Source: RGIG5612 sp045599965 (GTDB taxonomy: Bacteria > Bacillota > Clostridia > Lachnospirales > Lachnospiraceae). From it: a stretch of DNA of 35,352 nucleotides. The stretch spans positions 1 through 35,352 of the forward strand of contig JAZRXA010000038.1 of the NCBI GenBank assembly GCA_045599965.1. The letters run 5' to 3'. A model generated the notes under the pieces. The model was not told the DNA's origin. It ran no database searches and was given only the letters and a program-made list of their open reading frames with translations. This document shows, one piece after another, positions 1-6,941 of the stretch. Positions within the stretch are counted from its first letter, which is position 1; each line of letters starts with the position of its first letter. A program made the position numbers and the translations under genes.

Positions 1-9
1 AAAACCCAT
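1..9 (-). CDS. 5' end of a gene running off the left edge
   Basis: Only the first three codons (Met-Gly-Phe) are inside the window. The start is supported by a good Shine-Dalgarno sequence, AAGGAG on the minus strand at 17-22, seven bases before the ATG. A TATAAT box reading toward it lies at 71-76, which would give a leader of about 55-60 nt. Nothing can be said about the product. Confidence 0.45.
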
Positions 10-70
10 TTTTTATCTCCTTTACACACAAAAAAACATGTATTCATAAATGTACACAAAATACAACGCT

Positions 71-76
71 ATTATA
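71..76 (-). promoter_or_regulatory. Candidate -10 box for the truncated left-edge gene
   Basis: TATAAT on the minus strand, with no clear -35 box at the expected spacing. It would drive the gene starting at position 9, whose leader carries a conventional ribosome binding site. Confidence 0.3.
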
Positions 77-193
77 TAATAAATAGAGGAAAAAATAAAT
101 ATCAATATTATGATTTATTGGAAAATTCAAAGAAAAAAGCAACCCAATGTTTAATATTGCAAGTAAATAAATTACCCTTTGCCGAGGTCTTTT

Positions 194-304
194 GGTTGTG
201 GGTTTGTGGATGATCAAAGATAATCCACAAGCCCCACAACCTCTACTACTATCTCACATTGCGTCGCCTTTCAGCGCCGCTTCGCTGGCTTGCGCCAGCT
301 CCAT
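194..304. repeat. 111-bp structured repeat element, copy A
   Basis: This aligns without gaps to 34973-35083, with about 17 differences in 111 bases. It is far more GC-rich than its surroundings. Three hairpins are visible. The first pairs GGTTGTGGG with CCCACAACC and then TTGTGGAT with ATCCACAA, around an 11-base loop. The second is GCGTCGC pairing imperfectly with GCGCCGC. The third is GCTGGC, a TTGC loop, and GCCAGC. Several stem differences between the copies are compensatory, so structure rather than coding seems to be kept. On the minus strand an ATG opens a frame that stops after 16 codons here but not in the other copy, which argues against a protein. It could be a small RNA gene or a non-autonomous mobile element. 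Confidence 0.75.
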
Positions 305-336
305 TTATAAAATAAAACTTAAAAAAATATGTCAAA

Positions 337-560
337 TACTCACATATTGACAGGGGTATGCATATGAGAATACTTTTTTCTATTAAAAATTCTCTAAATA
401 CTCTCATACGCTAGGGGGTATGTCTATGAGAGTATCAAAACATACTTTTTGATAACAAAAGTACTCTCATAGAGCGAGGGGTCTTCGTATGAGAGTACTT
501 TAGTCTTTAATTAATACTTGTAAGTACTCTCATTGAAGCAGGGGTATACGTATGAGAGTA
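337..560 (+). repeat. Four tandem 36-bp hairpin units, period 62-63 bp
   Basis: Units lie at 337-372, 399-434, 462-497 and 525-560. Each has a left arm like TACTCTCATA, a 16-base centre containing AGGGG, and a right arm TATGAGAGTA. Pairing is 8/10 in unit 1, 10/10 in unit 2, 11/11 in unit 3 (extended by one pair) and 9/10 in unit 4. The 26-27 bases between units are AT-rich and unrelated. Read as plus-strand RNA, each AGGGG is followed after exactly seven bases by ATGAGA, at 364, 426, 489 and 552. Each hairpin therefore shows a Shine-Dalgarno-like loop and buries a start codon in its 3' arm. The mini-ORFs run 364-414, 426-452, 489-503 and 552-635. Repeating arms also allow pairing between neighbouring units. 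Confidence 0.85.
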
Positions 561-635
561 TTTATCATTCTAAGAGGTAGGCGGTTAGCCACTATCATTT
601 CTATTGTAATAGAAGGGAGGTGGTATTATGAGTGA
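552..635 (+). CDS. Possible leader mini-ORF overlapping the toxin start
   Basis: A 27-codon frame begins in the right arm of the fourth tandem hairpin. It has AGGGG at 540-544, seven bases upstream, as a possible ribosome binding site. It ends with TGA at 633-635, so its last codons overlap the ATG of the small hydrophobic gene at 628. This layout is like mok over hok, where translation of the overlapping frame is needed for toxin translation. The peptide itself (it begins MRVFII and ends RWYYE) is not recognised. Whether it is translated is unknown; the start sits in a stem that could hide it. Confidence 0.3.
   Translation: MRVFIILRGRRLATIISIVIEGRWYYE
611..620 (+). promoter_or_regulatory. 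Strong ribosome binding site of the small toxin-like gene
   Basis: AGAAGGGAGG followed by TGGTATT before the ATG at 628. It is the clearest plus-strand Shine-Dalgarno sequence in the left 2.5 kb and decides that the 23-codon frame is a real gene. Confidence 0.7.
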
Positions 636-699
636 TTATGAATTACTTATTATTGTTTTTACAGTAATACTTATAATTTTAAGCATAATAAAAAAGTAA
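628..699 (+). CDS. Small hydrophobic peptide, putative type I (holin-like) toxin
   Basis: A 23-residue peptide with an MSDYE start, one hydrophobic stretch of about 16 residues rich in Ile, Leu and Val, and a KK end. Short acidic start, single membrane span and basic end are the pattern of small membrane toxins of Gram-positive type I toxin-antitoxin systems, annotated as holin-like toxins. A strong ribosome binding site precedes it, and the stop codon abuts the stem of an inverted repeat ending in T residues. Bases 580-590 of the upstream region are complementary both to the stop-codon region and to 741-749. A minus-strand promoter faces it from 779-806. Assignment rests on size, composition and layout, not on a recognised family sequence. 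It could instead be a small membrane regulator. Confidence 0.6.
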   Translation: MSDYELLIIVFTVILIILSIIKK

Positions 700-772
700 C
701 CGCCCCTAGCCAGGAATAGTTACTTTTTTAACCAAACTTTGGCTAACCGTCTATCGGTAGCTCATCATTTAT
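688..772 (-). ncRNA. Candidate antisense antitoxin RNA
   Basis: A minus-strand promoter (TTGTAA, 16 bp, TAGAAT) would start an RNA near 772 that ends at the shared terminator, giving roughly 80-85 nt. It would be complementary to the 3' end of the toxin mRNA. It would contain CGGTTAGCC and GGCGGTTA, the same sequences as the toxin 5' leader at 580-590. A 5' hairpin (CTACCG, ATAGA loop, CGGTTAG with one bulge) is possible. Inferred from promoter, terminator and convergent geometry typical of type I antitoxins; transcription is not shown. Confidence 0.4.
691..729. terminator. Bidirectional terminator shared by toxin and antisense RNA
   Basis: AAAAAGTAAC at 691-700 and GTTACTTTTT at 719-728 form a perfect 10-bp stem with an 18-base loop. 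T runs follow on both strands. It would end the toxin mRNA on the plus strand, and on the minus strand any antisense RNA or read-through from queH. The toxin stop codon is inside the left arm. Confidence 0.7.
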
Positions 773-778
773 AATTTT

Positions 779-806
779 ATTCTACACAATTTTTCTTTAA
801 TTACAA
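779..806 (-). promoter_or_regulatory. Promoter facing the toxin gene
   Basis: On the minus strand, TTGTAA at 801-806 and TAGAAT at 779-784 are separated by 16 bp. It lies just past the end of queH and points toward the toxin 3' end. Confidence 0.45.
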
Positions 807-812
807 GGGGGA

Positions 813-1484
813 TTAAGCGAATTCGCAGCCGCAGTAGTCTTGGCGGTAGAGGTCGTACTTTTTAGATAGTTCGATGCTCTTTTTGTAGCCTTCTTTCTTT
901 TTGAAGTCTGCAAAGAGCCACTTTGGAGCTAGCGACGAAGAAGTGTCGTTGTCTTGAATAGTTTTGCCAATTACTAAATCTTCTGGCGTTTCCATTAGGG
1001 ATCCTAGCGATGATCCAATCTCATTTAACAAAATAGCATTTTTATGTGGGCTAACACTTAAGGTGGTGCCAAAATATTCAAAGCCTCTTTCGTATGCAAT
1101 ATCCGCCGTCTTTCCTAAACGTAGCTTAAAACACTCTTCACATCTTTTTCCGCCTTCTGGCTCATTTTCAAGTCCAGCTGCAGCATTTAAAAACTCGTTA
1201 TGATCATATCCGACATCAATAAGTTTAATATCCGTGTCAAACTCTTTATTCATTGCTTCAATTAAACTTCTTTGAACATCAAGCCTTTTAATATATTCCT
1301 CTTCTGGAAAAATATTTGGATTGTAGTACAAAACAGTTATGTCAAAATAATCTTTAAGGTAATCAAGAACATAACTAGAGCAAGGGCCACAACATGAATG
1401 CAAAAGTAAAGAAGGCCTTTTATCTAGACCTTCTAATATTTCATCCAATATTAATTGATAGTTTTGTTTATTGCACATGCTCAT
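813..1484 (-). CDS. queH: Epoxyqueuosine reductase QueH
   Basis: Reduces epoxyqueuosine to queuosine at the tRNA wobble position, the last step of queuosine synthesis; QueH is the non-cobalamin enzyme that replaces QueG. The 223-residue protein shows the family signature HSCCGPC (Cys31, Cys32, Cys35), then CEEC (Cys115, Cys118) and a C-terminal YCGC (Cys218, Cys220). These are the expected iron-sulfur and metal ligands. The start at 1484 overlaps the end of the upstream membrane-protein gene by 17 bases, so the two are likely cotranscribed and translationally coupled. An ATG two codons later is an alternative start. No Shine-Dalgarno sequence is obvious. No other queuosine gene is in the window. 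Confidence 0.9.
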   Translation of the reverse strand: MSMCNKQNYQLILDEILEGLDKRPSLLLHSCCGPCSSYVLDYLKDYFDITVLYYNPNIFPEEEYIKRLDVQRSLIEAMNKEFDTDIKLIDVGYDHNEFLNAAAGLENEPEGGKRCEECFKLRLGKTADIAYERGFEYFGTTLSVSPHKNAILLNEIGSSLGSLMETPEDLVIGKTIQDNDTSSSLAPKWLFADFKKKEGYKKSIELSKKYDLYRQDYCGCEFA

Positions 1485-2481
1485 GAGTAAATAAATGGTC
1501 TTGGCAATATTCGTGATTGCCTTCGCACTTTGAACAATACCTAAATGTTAACTCTGGATTCGTTACATTTGTTCTTCCACAAATACTACATTTATGAAGC
1601 ATGGTTCCAGCATTGTATTTAGGTGTAGGTTTTTTAGGCTCAGGTTTCTTTGCTTGTTGCTGTGCTGTCTGCGCATGTTCAGAAGATGTTTGGTTATAGT
1701 TCCTAGAATTGTAAGCATAAAAACCATTCATCTGCTTCTTGAAGTTCTTTTGCGTAGCAGATTTTCTTCTTTGCTTCCTATACATGATAAAGAAAATAAA
1801 GAAGTTAAGAAGTGAAAGCAAAATAGTTACAACATTCGTTACCGCCATCATAAAGAAATCTGCTGAAGTAATGCCGAATGTATCTAAAACAATTTGTCCG
1901 CTTTGTGAATTATATGTAAGCAATGAAATCGCGTTGCTTACAACTTGAAGTCCTAAATAAGCAACATCTATCCACGCTAAAACCTTCACCCTTATAGGTA
2001 ATATTCCAAAGAAATAAACCCTAACATCTGGAAATAGCATAGCAAACGCCAAAAATGATGAAAGGTTTATATAGTATGTACTCGTACTAACGTTAAGAGC
2101 TCCTGCAGGTCCATTAATCGCTAAGGTTATCCAATAAATTGCCATAGAACCTATTGTCATAAAGAACCAACCACCGAACATGTATAGGTTGTACTTAAAT
2201 GCTCCCATATTCGCTTCAAGGCTTCTACCTATAAAGAAATACAAAAGGAACATAAAAATAATAAATATACTAAGTCCTTGTGGAATAGTACAAACCCATG
2301 TGAAAAGCCTCCAAACCTGGCCTTTCATAACAAGCGCAGGATTTAAGACTATATAATCGTACCAGCCCAATCTGTCATTTAGGAAGTACAAAATATAGCC
2401 AATACCATAGGCGCCAAGTACATAGTAGATTAAATTTTTGATTGCGTATTTACCGATTTTCTTTTCGAGCTTATTTAACAT
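1468..2481 (-). CDS. Rhomboid-like membrane protein with C-terminal zinc-binding tail
   Basis: About 337 residues from the chosen ATG at 2481. The N-terminal two thirds hold about six hydrophobic segments arranged as in rhomboid/Der1-like proteins, including a WRLFTW motif before a long membrane pair. I see no GxSG serine motif, so it is probably not a rhomboid protease. A polar Gln/Lys/Pro-rich linker follows. The tail contains CSICG, a YCSKC pair and a CQDHLFTHEH ending, a likely zinc site on the cytoplasmic side. A frame upstream to 2523 exists, but its first 14 codons overlap the promoter, and 2481 sits 7 nt from a TGTTATAAT box. It leads an operon with queH. Function unknown. Confidence 0.75.
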   Translation of the reverse strand: MLNKLEKKIGKYAIKNLIYYVLGAYGIGYILYFLNDRLGWYDYIVLNPALVMKGQVWRLFTWVCTIPQGLSIFIIFMFLLYFFIGRSLEANMGAFKYNLYMFGGWFFMTIGSMAIYWITLAINGPAGALNVSTSTYYINLSSFLAFAMLFPDVRVYFFGILPIRVKVLAWIDVAYLGLQVVSNAISLLTYNSQSGQIVLDTFGITSADFFMMAVTNVVTILLSLLNFFIFFIMYRKQRRKSATQKNFKKQMNGFYAYNSRNYNQTSSEHAQTAQQQAKKPEPKKPTPKYNAGTMLHKCSICGRTNVTNPELTFRYCSKCEGNHEYCQDHLFTHEHVQ

Positions 2482-2484
2482 GAC

Positions 2485-2512
2485 TTGAATTATAACATGA
2501 AAATGATAAAAT
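2485..2512 (+). promoter_or_regulatory. Promoter of the BadF-type activase, near-leaderless
   Basis: TTGAAT at 2485-2490, 16 bp, then TGATAAAAT with the -10 box TAAAAT at 2507-2512. The ATG is at 2522, so the leader would be only two to three bases. It overlaps the divergent promoter at 2489-2497, so the two genes may be coordinately or competitively expressed. Confidence 0.6.
2489..2497 (-). promoter_or_regulatory. Extended -10 promoter giving a leaderless rhomboid-like mRNA
   Basis: The minus strand reads TGTTATAAT, an extended -10 box, and seven bases later comes the ATG at 2481. There is no Shine-Dalgarno sequence. Transcription would start at or within a base of the start codon. No good -35 is seen. 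Confidence 0.6.
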
Positions 2513-2521
2513 AGAAAGAAC

Positions 2522-5500
2522 ATGGAAAAATCTTATAAATTGGGCGTTGATATCGGTTCAACGACTGTAAAGATTGCTATTTTAGATAATGAAAATACGC
2601 TTTGCTATGCTGAGTATAAAAGACATTTTGCAAATATCCAAGAAACTCTAGCAGAGCTCATTTATAATGCCAATCAGGCTTTAGGTAATATACCTTTAAT
2701 TCCTGTCATAACCGGTTCAGGTGGACTTCAATTATCTAAACATCTAGATATCGAATTTGTTCAAGAAGTTATTTCTGTTGCCAGCGCAGTTAAGTATTAT
2801 GCCCCTACAACAGATGTTGCTATCGAGCTTGGTGGCGAAGATGCAAAAATTATTTACTTTGGTAATAGTATTGAACAAAGAATGAATGGAATTTGCGCTG
2901 GTGGTACTGGCTCATTTATAGACCAGATGGCAGACCTATTACAAACTGATGCCGCTGGACTTAATGAGTATGCAAAAAGTTATATAACAATTTACCCTAT
3001 CGCTGCTAGATGCGGCGTTTTTGCAAAAACAGATATCCAGCCATTAATAAACGAAGGCGCAACGAAGGAAGACTTGGCCGCATCTATTTTCCAGGCCGTA
3101 GTTAATCAAACAATTTCTGGCTTAGCATGTGGAAAACCTATCCGTGGAAACGTAGCTTTTATAGGTGGCCCGCTCCATTTCCTTTCAGAATTAAGGCAGG
3201 CTTTTATACGTACTCTTAGATTAACTGATGAAAGTGCAATATGTCCTGAGAATTCTCATTTATTTGCCGCTATTGGTGCTACTATGAATGCGACTGGCAC
3301 TTCATGCATCGAATCTTTTGAGTTATATGAAAACCTTAAAAATGGCATCGCAATGAAGCCTGAGATTGCAAGACTTCGCCCTTTATTTGCTACTCCAACA
3401 GAATATCAAGAATTTGCAGAACGTCACCAACGTGCCGTAGTTCCTAAAAAAGATATTTCTACTTATCATGGCGATTGTTTCTTAGGAATTGATGCTGGTT
3501 CTACAACTACTAAAATTGCTTTAATCGACACAGAAGGAAATCTTCTATGGTCGTTCTATTCTAATAATAACGGAAGTCCAATCGAAACAACTAAAATGGC
3601 TTTCCGCGAATTAATGCGTCTTATCCCATACGATTGCAAAATTGCCTATACATGTTCCACCGGCTATGGCGAAGCACTCCTTAAATCTGCTTTAATGCTA
3701 GATGAAGGTGAAGTGGAAACTGTAGCGCACTACTATGCTGCAAGATTTTTCTGTCCAGACGTTACATGCGTATTAGATATCGGCGGCCAGGACATGAAAT
3801 ATATGAAGATAAAAAATGGCGCAATCGATAACGTGCTTCTAAACGAAGCTTGCTCTTCTGGATGCGGTTCATTTATCGAAAACTTTGCAACTTCTATGAA
3901 TTATTCTATCAGCGATTTTGCAAACGAAGCACTATTAGCTAGAAATCCTGTTGATCTTGGAACTCGTTGCACAGTTTTCATGAACTCAAATGTTAAGCAA
4001 GCGCAAAAAGAAGGCGCTAGTGTTAGCGATATTTCTGCAGGTCTTTCTTACTCAGTAATAAAGAATGCATTATATAAAGTTATTAAGATGGTTGATGCTT
4101 CGCAAATGGGCGAAAAAATTGTTGTTCAAGGTGGAACTTTCTACAACGATTCTATTCTTAGAGCTTTTGAACTTATTTCAGGTCGCGAAGTAATTAGGCC
4201 GGATATTGCTGGAATTATGGGAGCTTTCGGTGCAGCATTAATTGCACGAGAAAGGTATGAATATTCTAACTTCCCTTCTTCAATACTTCCTTTCATAGAC
4301 ATTATTGACCTTAATTACAAAACTACTCTTGCTCGCTGTAATGGATGCGAAAATCATTGTCTTCTTACAATAAACGTGTTTGATGAAAGTAGACGATTCA
4401 TTACAGGTAATAGATGTGAAAAACCTTTAGGTGGCACAAATCCTAACGCAAATGTGCCTAACTTATTTATGTATAAATTACATAGGATGTTCGATTACGA
4501 ATCTGCTCCTGAATATGAAGCGCCTAATGGCGTAATCGGAATTCCGCGTGTCCTCAACATGTATGAGAACTTCCCATTCTGGGCTGTTTTCTTTAAGGAG
4601 CTTGGCTATAGCGTTAAACTTTCACCACTTTCTTCAAGAGCAATTTATGAACTCGGCATAGAAACAATCCCTAGTGAAAGTGAATGCTATCCTGCAAAGC
4701 TTGCTCATGGACATGTTCAGTGGCTTATCAACAATGGAGTAACTAAAATTTTCTATCCTTCGATTGCATATGAGCGCAACGAAACTCCTGATGCTAATAA
4801 CCATTACAATTGTCCAATGGTTATGTCTTATCCTGAAAATATCAAAAACAATCTTGAGGATATTGACAATAAGGGAATCGATTTTATTCATCCATTCTTA
4901 TCAATGGCAAACTTAAAAGTTTTTTCAGCTGGACTCGTTAAAGTTTTTTCTAAAAAACAATTTCACTTCTCTGCAGACGAAATAATGTATGCAGCGCAAA
5001 AAGGTTGGGAAGAATTAGAGCGTGCTAAAAAAGATATACAAGACAAAGGAAAAGAAGTCCTTAAATGGATGAAAGATAATAAGGCGCAAGGTATTGTGCT
5101 TGCTGGTAGACCTTATCATATTGATCCTGAAATTAATCATGGTATCCCTGAAATAATTACTTCATATGGAATCGCAGTTTTAACTGAAGATAGCGTATCT
5201 GAATTAGGAAAAATAGAAAGACCTTTAATTGTAAGCGACCAATGGATGTATCATTCACGTCTATATAGAGCTGCAAACTTTATAAAACACAAAGCTAATC
5301 TAAACCTAATTCAACTCTTCTCTTTTGGCTGCGGATTAGATGCTGTTACAACAGACCAAGTAAATGATATTTTAACTAAATCAGGAAAACTCTATACAGT
5401 TATAAAAATTGATGAAATAAGTAACTTAGGTGCCGCAAGAATTAGAATTCGTTCTTTACTTTGCGCACTTGCAGATATGGCAAGGGCTAAGAATAAACGT

Positions 5501-6898
5501 AATATAGTAAGTTCTGCATATAATCGTGTTGAATTTACTCGCAAGATGAAACGTGACGGCTACACTATCTTAGCACCACAAATGGCACCAATCCAGTTTG
5601 ATCTTGTTAAACATGCTTTCAATAAAACTGGTTATAACTTTGTTATTTTAGATAACGACAACAAGTCAGCTGTTAATACAGGTCTTAAGTATGTAAATAA
5701 CGATGCATGTTATCCATCTACTATAGTTGTTGGCCAGATGATGGATGCTCTACTTTCTGGAGAATATGACTTAAATAAAACTGCACTATTAATAACTCAA
5801 ACCGGTGGTGGATGCCGCGCCACAAACTATATCGGATTTATTAGAAGAGCTTTAGAAAAAGCAGGCCTTTCTCATATACCTGTTATTTCTCTTTCATTCG
5901 GTATTGAAAAGAACTCTGGCTTTAAGATTTCGCCTTCGTTAATCGTTAACGGAATGTATGCATTAGTCATTGGCGATTTGTTCATGAAGCTTATTTATGC
6001 AACTAGACCTTACGAATTAGAAGAAGGTTCAACAGAAGAGCTTTACCAAACTTATCGTAAAAGAGTAATAACTATTATTCAAACGTCGGGCTTAAACCGC
6101 GCTAATACTACTACGCTTTGTCTTGAGATTGTAAAAGCTTTTGAAAATCTTCCACGCAAAAATGTTGTTAAACCGAAAGTTGGTGTAGTTGGTGAAATCC
6201 TTGTTAAGTTCTCACCAATGGCAAATAATAAGATAATAGATTTATTAGAATCTGAAGGTGCTGAAGGCGTTATGCCTGACTTCTTAGATTTCCTTTACTA
6301 TAGTTTCTATAATGGTTATTTCAAAGTTGATAATTATAATGCAGGATTTATTACTGCAATCTCTTCAGCTTTGCTCCTAAGGATAATGGACCATTTTAGA
6401 AGACCTTTAGTTAATGCTCTTGCAAAAAGTAAAGTTTATACTTCTCCTGCTGATATTAAGGAGCTTGGTGAAATGGCATCTAAGTATGTTTCACTTGGAA
6501 ATCAATCTGGTGAAGGTTGGTTCCTAACTGGTGAGATGCTTGAACTAATTAATAATGGTGTTAAAAATATTGTTTGCGTTCAACCTTTTGGTTGCCTTCC
6601 TAACCATGTAGTTGGAAAAGGTGTTATTAAATCCTTAAGATCTAATCATCCGGACGCAAATATTGTCGCAATTGATTATGATCCTGGTGCTTCAGAGGTA
6701 AACCAGTTAAATAGAATTAAACTTATGCTCTCTACTGCTAAAGCTAACCTTCCTAAAGTGGAGATTGAAGAGATTGAAGAACCTGAGATTATCGAAGAAC
6801 CTGAGGTTATCGAAGAACCTGAAGTTATCGAAGAGACTGATGTGGTCGAAGAACCCGTAGTTATCGAAAATCCTGAAGAACCTTTAAATATGCGCTAA
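2522..6898 (+). CDS. Large 2-hydroxyacyl-CoA dehydratase activase-like protein (BadF/HgdC type)
   Basis: A 1458-residue member of the large activase family that fuses activator and dehydratase-like parts. Two ASKHA ATPase domains are visible. The first (about residues 5-255) has DIGSTT near 10 and CAGGTGSF at about 125. The second (about 320-575) has DAGSTT near 323 and CSSGCGSF with Cys444 and Cys448, likely [4Fe-4S] ligands. A CNGCENHC cluster near 606-613 opens the C-terminal half, which resembles the DUF2229 and HgdB-like dehydratase regions. Relatives use ATP to drive low-potential electron transfer; the substrate of this stand-alone form is not known. The last 45 residues are an acidic repeat of the type EEPEVI. 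Monocistronic, convergent with ung. Confidence 0.85.
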   Translation: MEKSYKLGVDIGSTTVKIAILDNENTLCYAEYKRHFANIQETLAELIYNANQALGNIPLIPVITGSGGLQLSKHLDIEFVQEVISVASAVKYYAPTTDVAIELGGEDAKIIYFGNSIEQRMNGICAGGTGSFIDQMADLLQTDAAGLNEYAKSYITIYPIAARCGVFAKTDIQPLINEGATKEDLAASIFQAVVNQTISGLACGKPIRGNVAFIGGPLHFLSELRQAFIRTLRLTDESAICPENSHLFAAIGATMNATGTSCIESFELYENLKNGIAMKPEIARLRPLFATPTEYQEFAERHQRAVVPKKDISTYHGDCFLGIDAGSTTTKIALIDTEGNLLWSFYSNNNGSPIETTKMAFRELMRLIPYDCKIAYTCSTGYGEALLKSALMLDEGEVETVAHYYAARFFCPDVTCVLDIGGQDMKYMKIKNGAIDNVLLNEACSSGCGSFIENFATSMNYSISDFANEALLARNPVDLGTRCTVFMNSNVKQAQKEGASVSDISAGLSYSVIKNALYKVIKMVDASQMGEKIVVQGGTFYNDSILRAFELISGREVIRPDIAGIMGAFGAALIARERYEYSNFPSSILPFIDIIDLNYKTTLARCNGCENHCLLTINVFDESRRFITGNRCEKPLGGTNPNANVPNLFMYKLHRMFDYESAPEYEAPNGVIGIPRVLNMYENFPFWAVFFKELGYSVKLSPLSSRAIYELGIETIPSESECYPAKLAHGHVQWLINNGVTKIFYPSIAYERNETPDANNHYNCPMVMSYPENIKNNLEDIDNKGIDFIHPFLSMANLKVFSAGLVKVFSKKQFHFSADEIMYAAQKGWEELERAKKDIQDKGKEVLKWMKDNKAQGIVLAGRPYHIDPEINHGIPEIITSYGIAVLTEDSVSELGKIERPLIVSDQWMYHSRLYRAANFIKHKANLNLIQLFSFGCGLDAVTTDQVNDILTKSGKLYTVIKIDEISNLGAARIRIRSLLCALADMARAKNKRNIVSSAYNRVEFTRKMKRDGYTILAPQMAPIQFDLVKHAFNKTGYNFVILDNDNKSAVNTGLKYVNNDACYPSTIVVGQMMDALLSGEYDLNKTALLITQTGGGCRATNYIGFIRRALEKAGLSHIPVISLSFGIEKNSGFKISPSLIVNGMYALVIGDLFMKLIYATRPYELEEGSTEELYQTYRKRVITIIQTSGLNRANTTTLCLEIVKAFENLPRKNVVKPKVGVVGEILVKFSPMANNKIIDLLESEGAEGVMPDFLDFLYYSFYNGYFKVDNYNAGFITAISSALLLRIMDHFRRPLVNALAKSKVYTSPADIKELGEMASKYVSLGNQSGEGWFLTGEMLELINNGVKNIVCVQPFGCLPNHVVGKGVIKSLRSNHPDANIVAIDYDPGASEVNQLNRIKLMLSTAKANLPKVEIEEIEEPEIIEEPEVIEEPEVIEETDVVEEPVVIENPEEPLNMR
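6763..6880 (+). repeat. 18-bp tandem repeat in the activase 3' end
   Basis: Imperfect copies of an 18-base unit such as GAAGAACCTGAGGTTATC encode about five EEPEVI-like hexapeptides. The reading frame is kept. Such repeats can change copy number between strains. Confidence 0.7.
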
Positions 6899-6930
6899 AA
6901 AAAGTTGTAGTGGCTCTGCTCGCAATACAA
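6897..6930 (-). terminator. Probable terminator after ung
   Basis: On the minus strand TTGTATTG pairs with CACTACAA (7 of 8 bases) around a 10-base loop, followed by C and seven T residues. It would end the response regulator, kinase and ung transcript, and it overlaps the stop codon of the convergent activase gene. Confidence 0.45.
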
Positions 6931-6941
6931 GTAACAATCAT

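Noticed and set aside
337..560. CRISPR array (36-bp repeats with 26-bp spacers)
   Set aside because: The period fits, but only the palindromic arms are conserved, the centres differ in every unit, spacers are AT-rich, and no cas gene is present.
363..630. Multiple toxin promoters inside the tandem units (TTGACA at 347, TTGAAG at 533)
   Set aside because: The -10 matches at the right spacing are poor, so no toxin promoter is called with confidence.
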